Shown here one piece after another: positions 61,154 through 64,000 of a stretch of 64,000 nucleotides of DNA. Location: positions 36,554 to 100,553 of the forward strand of contig JAQTZW010000011.1 in NCBI GenBank assembly GCA_028687575.1, written 5' to 3'. This DNA comes from Gallionella sp. (GTDB taxonomy: Bacteria > Pseudomonadota > Gammaproteobacteria > Burkholderiales > Gallionellaceae). A program made the position numbers and the translations under genes. Below the pieces are notes generated by a model, which worked only from the letters and a program-made list of their open reading frames with translations, searched no databases and was not told the origin of the DNA. Each line of letters starts with the position of its first letter. Within the stretch, counting starts at the first letter, position 1.

Positions 61154-61223
61154 TGGCAAGCGCCGGTTAAACCCGCTCCGGCAATACCCCTTCTGCAACA
61201 TAACTCAAAAAAGGAAGCGCACG

Positions 61224-61988
61224 ATGTTGATACAACACACGATGACACAACTCAAATCACTCAAGCTGGATGGCATGGCCCGCGCACTGGAGGAGCAACA
61301 GATCATGCCGGCCAGTCAGGAGCTGACCTTCGAAGATCGGCTGGCTCTGTTGGTCGAACGAGAAATTACCTGGCGCGACAACCGTCGTTTGACGCGGCTA
61401 TTGCGTCAAGCCAAACTCAAACAAGCGCAAGCCTGTATGGAGGATATCGACTATCGCGGCAGTCGCAACCTAGACAAGCGGCTGATGGTCACGCTGGCCG
61501 GATGCGATTGGATACGTCGCGCGCAAAACGTGCTGTTGACCGGCCCCACCGGCGGCGGCAAGACATGGCTGGCGTGCGCCTTGGGAAATCAGGCTTGCAG
61601 GCAGGGCTTCTCAGTCATGTACGTGCGCGTGCCCCGCTTGGTGGAACAGATGCGCATTGCGCACGGCGACGGGAGCTTCAGTCGGGTGCTGGCACAGATG
61701 GCCAAGATTGACGTTTTACTATTGGATGATTGGGGGCTTACCCCGCTGCAATCCTCCGAGCGGCATGATTTACTGGAAGTGGTGGATGATCGGGTCAACA
61801 CACGCTCAACCATCATCACCAGTCAGTTGCCGGTGGATCATTGGCACACTTGGCTGAACGATCCAACGCTGGCCGACGCCATTCTCGATCGGCTGGTACA
61901 CGCCTCACACCGGGTCGCGCTGAAGGGCGAATCGCTCAGAAAAAAACACGTCGAAACCACTTTGACAGACGCTATCGTGACCGACTGA
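61224..61988 (+). CDS. istB: IS21-family helper ATPase IstB
   Basis: A 254-residue AAA+ protein. Walker A '[18 protein letters not shown]', Walker B 'VLLLDDWGL', arginine-containing sensor region '[15 protein letters not shown]'. It is a DnaC-like ATPase that assembles on target DNA for IstA. Located 70 bp after istA. Confidence 0.95.
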   Translation: MLIQHTMTQLKSLKLDGMARALEEQQIMPASQELTFEDRLALLVEREITWRDNRRLTRLLRQAKLKQAQACMEDIDYRGSRNLDKRLMVTLAGCDWIRRAQNVLLTGPTGGGKTWLACALGNQACRQGFSVMYVRVPRLVEQMRIAHGDGSFSRVLAQMAKIDVLLLDDWGLTPLQSSERHDLLEVVDDRVNTRSTIITSQLPVDHWHTWLNDPTLADAILDRLVHASHRVALKGESLRKKHVETTLTDAIVTD

Positions 61989-62072
61989 GGTAGAATTCAA
62001 CCCCCGCGCAACATCCTTCAAATAGCGGTCACGATAGACCGAAACAGCCGGTCACGATGAGCGAAATACGCA

Positions 62073-62786
62073 AAGGGAGAACGGCGTTACATGCAGAAAG
62101 AGCGCATTGCTGCACTTGAAGGCATCGAAATTTTCTACACCGGCCAGCGGCTGGATCAAGGTGATCTCGATACGTGGATAAGCGGGCTTCATTTCGCGCG
62201 CCTCCAGGAAATGGGGCAGCGTTGTCACTTCACCGCCTACTCTATACTTAAACTGATGCGTAAAACCGACTCCGGTAAAAATCGAGACATCCTCGACACT
62301 CGCCTTAGCCGCCTAAACGCGACCGCTGTTCGCATAAAGTCAGGAAAATACAGCTATGAAGGTAGCCTGATCGACTCCGTATACCGAGAGGAAGAAACAC
62401 GGGAGTATGTGGTCGTTTTCAACCCAAAAATGCAAGCCTTATTTGCATCTACTCAGTTTACTCAGATTGACCTAGATGTACGCCAAGAACTAGATGGAAA
62501 ACCACTCGCACAATGGTTGCACTGTTTTTATGCGTCGCACGCAAAACCCTTCCCATACAAAGCAACCACGTTGCTTACACTGTCTGGCAGCGAAAATAGC
62601 GCCCCGCACAGCGCTAGGCAAAAGCTTATTAAAGCACTTGATGCCGTAGCAGAAGCAAGCAACAGGCATGTTCAACCATTCAGCTATGAAATCCAAGATG
62701 ATCTCGTACATGTAAAAAAGAGACCCAGTCGATCACAGCAACGCCACCTGAAGAAAATACTAGCGCTCAATGCCTCACGCAGTTAG
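62073..62786 (+). pseudogene. trfA: 3' part of TrfA-like replication initiator
   Basis: Open from the duplication to TAG 62786. 'GIEIFYTGQRLDQGDLDTWI', 'HFTAYSILKLM', 'LDTRLSRLNATAVRI' and 'GSLIDSVYREEE' follow the TrfA order of two winged-helix domains. An internal ATG at 62091 could allow a shortened product of 231 residues, which would lack the N-terminal LPVWP segment. Next to iterons. Confidence 0.85.
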
Positions 62787-62874
62787 TACCGTTCCAGCAG
62801 ATAGTGAATACCGTTCCAGCGGGTTGAAAATGCCGTTCCAGTAGATAGGCAATGCCGTTCTAGCAGATAAATTA
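62787..62874 (+). repeat. oriV: Four 22-bp iterons, plasmid-type origin
   Basis: Head-to-tail units of exactly 22 bp start at 62787, 62809, 62831 and 62853. Each opens with T(A/G)CCGTTC(C/T)AG and continues with variable CAGATAG-like text. They follow the TrfA-like stop codon directly, the layout of an iteron-controlled origin where the initiator binds. An AT-rich stretch (62931-62967) follows. Confidence 0.85.
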
Positions 62875-62930
62875 TTTCCGCCAAAACCGGCTAAAAGTAC
62901 AAGTAAACACTGACCTCTAGCATCTGAGGT

Positions 62931-62967
62931 AAATATGCCTAATCCTTTTTAATCTTTATTAATCCAA
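62931..62967. other. AT-rich stretch after the iterons, possible unwinding element
   Basis: AT-rich text including TTTTTAATCTTTATTAATCC, 57 bp after the last iteron. A CCTC/GAGG dyad precedes it. Iteron origins usually carry such a region for strand opening. No DnaA box recognised. Confidence 0.4.
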
Positions 62968-63039
62968 TAGGCGAGCGATGCGACAGCCTCCGTCGTTATA
63001 ACGCAACATATTGCTGCCGAACTACGCCTTAAGCCGCCG

Positions 63040-63861
63040 CTAATTTGAGCCAATCAAACCTATTGAAGACACGACTTGTTGTTGATGTTCAAATATTTCT
63101 GTTACAACAGCGCTAATATGATGATTGCTATCCATTGCAATCATCCTGGTGGGATCGCGAACTTCTGTGACACCAATACTACAGTTGAGCATCTCAGAAT
63201 CGGCCCAACTAAACGGCGCTCCCATATAGTGAGGTGACGCTACTAGCTTTTGTGCAAGCTTTTTGTGCTGGATAGTCAGGGAGTCTAGTTTCTTTGAGTG
63301 TCCGCGTACAATGAAAAACTGATTATCAATGGTGTAGCGAATTTTGGCGTTTGCATGTGGTGCAATTACTCCCTCTACAGCTTCCGCACTTCGGATCAAG
63401 TAATCACCAAAAATGATTTTGTGATCCTTGCTCCCAGAGAAAATAGCCTTCCAAGCCATCATTTCGATACGCGGTATACAGCCTTCTGCGTCTGGAGTAT
63501 TAACTGCTTTGTTTACCGCCGTTGGCATTGAGCCTCCAGCAATAATTACAGTGCTAAAGCCCAAACTACGCAAGGTTGTTACCGCCATTTCGGCATTGGC
63601 AATCAAATCTGGTACAGATGCCGTAGTAACATCGCCAAAATCGACCATTGCGTAGCAGTTGTTAGCCTCAACATCGAGCGATTCCATGATGTCGTTAATG
63701 CGATCAGAGAAGTATGAAAAATCGTGCATATCATCCTGCACAGACTCACTGTCGATGCGAATGCATGGCGTCGCAGTAAAAGATTTACGAATATTCTTCA
63801 GCGCCTGACTGTAGGTTGGATCATCCCAGCGGTCATAACCCACAATAGGATGCGTGATCAC
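63040..63861 (-). CDS. Beta-family (T4 beta-like, sce7725-type) protein, N-terminus unclear
   Basis: 273 codons from GTG 63861. The C-terminal half shows 'IIFGDYLIRSAEAVEG', 'ANAKIRYTIDNQFFIVRG' and 'YMGAPFSWADSEM', the order of the beta protein family known from T4-like phages and genomic islands. The usual N-terminal ~100 residues are not in this frame. The frame opens after TAA at about 63900 and another frame is open to the window edge, so the gene may be frameshifted or start differently. Role unknown. Confidence 0.5.
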   Translation of the reverse strand: MITHPIVGYDRWDDPTYSQALKNIRKSFTATPCIRIDSESVQDDMHDFSYFSDRINDIMESLDVEANNCYAMVDFGDVTTASVPDLIANAEMAVTTLRSLGFSTVIIAGGSMPTAVNKAVNTPDAEGCIPRIEMMAWKAIFSGSKDHKIIFGDYLIRSAEAVEGVIAPHANAKIRYTIDNQFFIVRGHSKKLDSLTIQHKKLAQKLVASPHYMGAPFSWADSEMLNCSIGVTEVRDPTRMIAMDSNHHISAVVTEIFEHQQQVVSSIGLIGSN

Positions 63862-64000
63862 ATTGTTGGAGCGAAACTCACTACTGTCCGGTAGATTTTA
63901 AGTTCATTTCGCTGTAGCCCTTTATTGACGTGGCTTTCAGCACGTTTTTGCATTCCGACGATTTCAAATCCTATCTGGAATCGCCTTTGGTTAAAAAACC
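63862..64000 (-). other. Window edge upstream of the beta-family gene
   Basis: A minus-strand frame is open from the edge to a stop at about 63857 ('FEIVGMQKRAESHVNKGLQR' can be read). It may be the N-terminal part of the beta-family gene in another frame or the end of a separate gene. It cannot be resolved here. Confidence 0.3.

Larger units (their letters stand above)
59373..62072 (+). mobile_element. IS21-family insertion sequence (2700 bp)
   Basis: Terminal inverted repeats begin TGCGTATTTCG (59373-59383) and end CGAAATACGCA (62062-62072). They are flanked by a 7-bp direct duplication AAGGGAG (59366-59372 and 62073-62079). Subterminal GTGACCG-containing repeats occur in several copies at each end, as usual for IS21. 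It carries istA and istB. It inserted into the TrfA-like gene. Confidence 0.95.

Overview
The window reads as a betaproteobacterial chromosome. The gloB / methyltransferase / rnhA / dnaQ block, the TonB-ExbB-ExbD set, the Tat-exported Csp1-like copper protein and a GH57-containing glycogen cluster point to Nitrosomonadales, possibly a Gallionellaceae-like organism. That assignment is inferred from gene content. A 28-bp site at 34829-34856 matches the dif sites remembered for E. coli and Neisseria, so the window probably includes the replication terminus.

Layout. 1-17553 is a BcepMu/Mu-type transposable prophage, cut off by the left window edge. Leftward early genes include a MuB-like ATPase, a MuA-like transposase, small regulators, a Rha protein and a Ner-like protein. 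A rightward repressor is followed by an accessory nuclease-like gene with its own terminator, a lysis block (endolysin, small membrane proteins, Rz with nested Rz1) and the packaging/head genes gp27-like, terminase, portal, MuF and gpG. The prophage stops after gpG: scaffold/protease, major capsid and tail genes are missing. The MuF protein carries a C-terminal HExxH zincin-like domain and is followed by a tiny overlapping gene, an arrangement like phage MuF polymorphic toxins with an immunity gene. 17844-18370 holds two overlapping small membrane-protein genes. 18540-23126 is a MacA/ABC/TolC-type efflux operon. 23337-25694 is csp1 then tonB-exbB-exbD. 25759-27336 is a RhlE-type helicase. 27788-32517 is a GGDEF/EAL protein translationally coupled to a hybrid histidine kinase.

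32990-34856 is the most unusual part. An 84-bp direct repeat with one mismatch brackets a 1772-bp unit and ends exactly in the dif core TGTATA. The right junction is a complete dif, and the left junction has a degenerate XerD arm. Inside lies a gene resembling the TLC-phage Xer activation factor (VC1465/XafT family). This looks like a minimal integrative element exploiting Xer (IMEX). If circularised, four same-strand reading frames, each overlapping the next by 4 nt, tile the whole 1772-bp circle, with attP inside one of them.

35003-43620 is glycogen/glucan metabolism (malQ, GH57, glgC leftward; glgB, pgi rightward). 43672-57665 is housekeeping: an orphan MlaF-like ATPase, recQ, a 24-residue membrane peptide, a CYTH-CHAD protein, a deoxyinosine glycosylase family member, two TPM-domain proteins with LemA, a phosphohexomutase, an HI0933-like flavoprotein, an alpha/beta hydrolase, dnaQ, rnhA, a methyltransferase and gloB. 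A tRNA-Ser(GGA) at 57756-57846 marks the start of a lower-GC accessory region that looks like an integrated plasmid. It holds a TrfA-like initiator gene split by an IS21-family element with a 7-bp target duplication, four 22-bp iterons directly after its stop codon, an AT-rich stretch and a beta-family protein.
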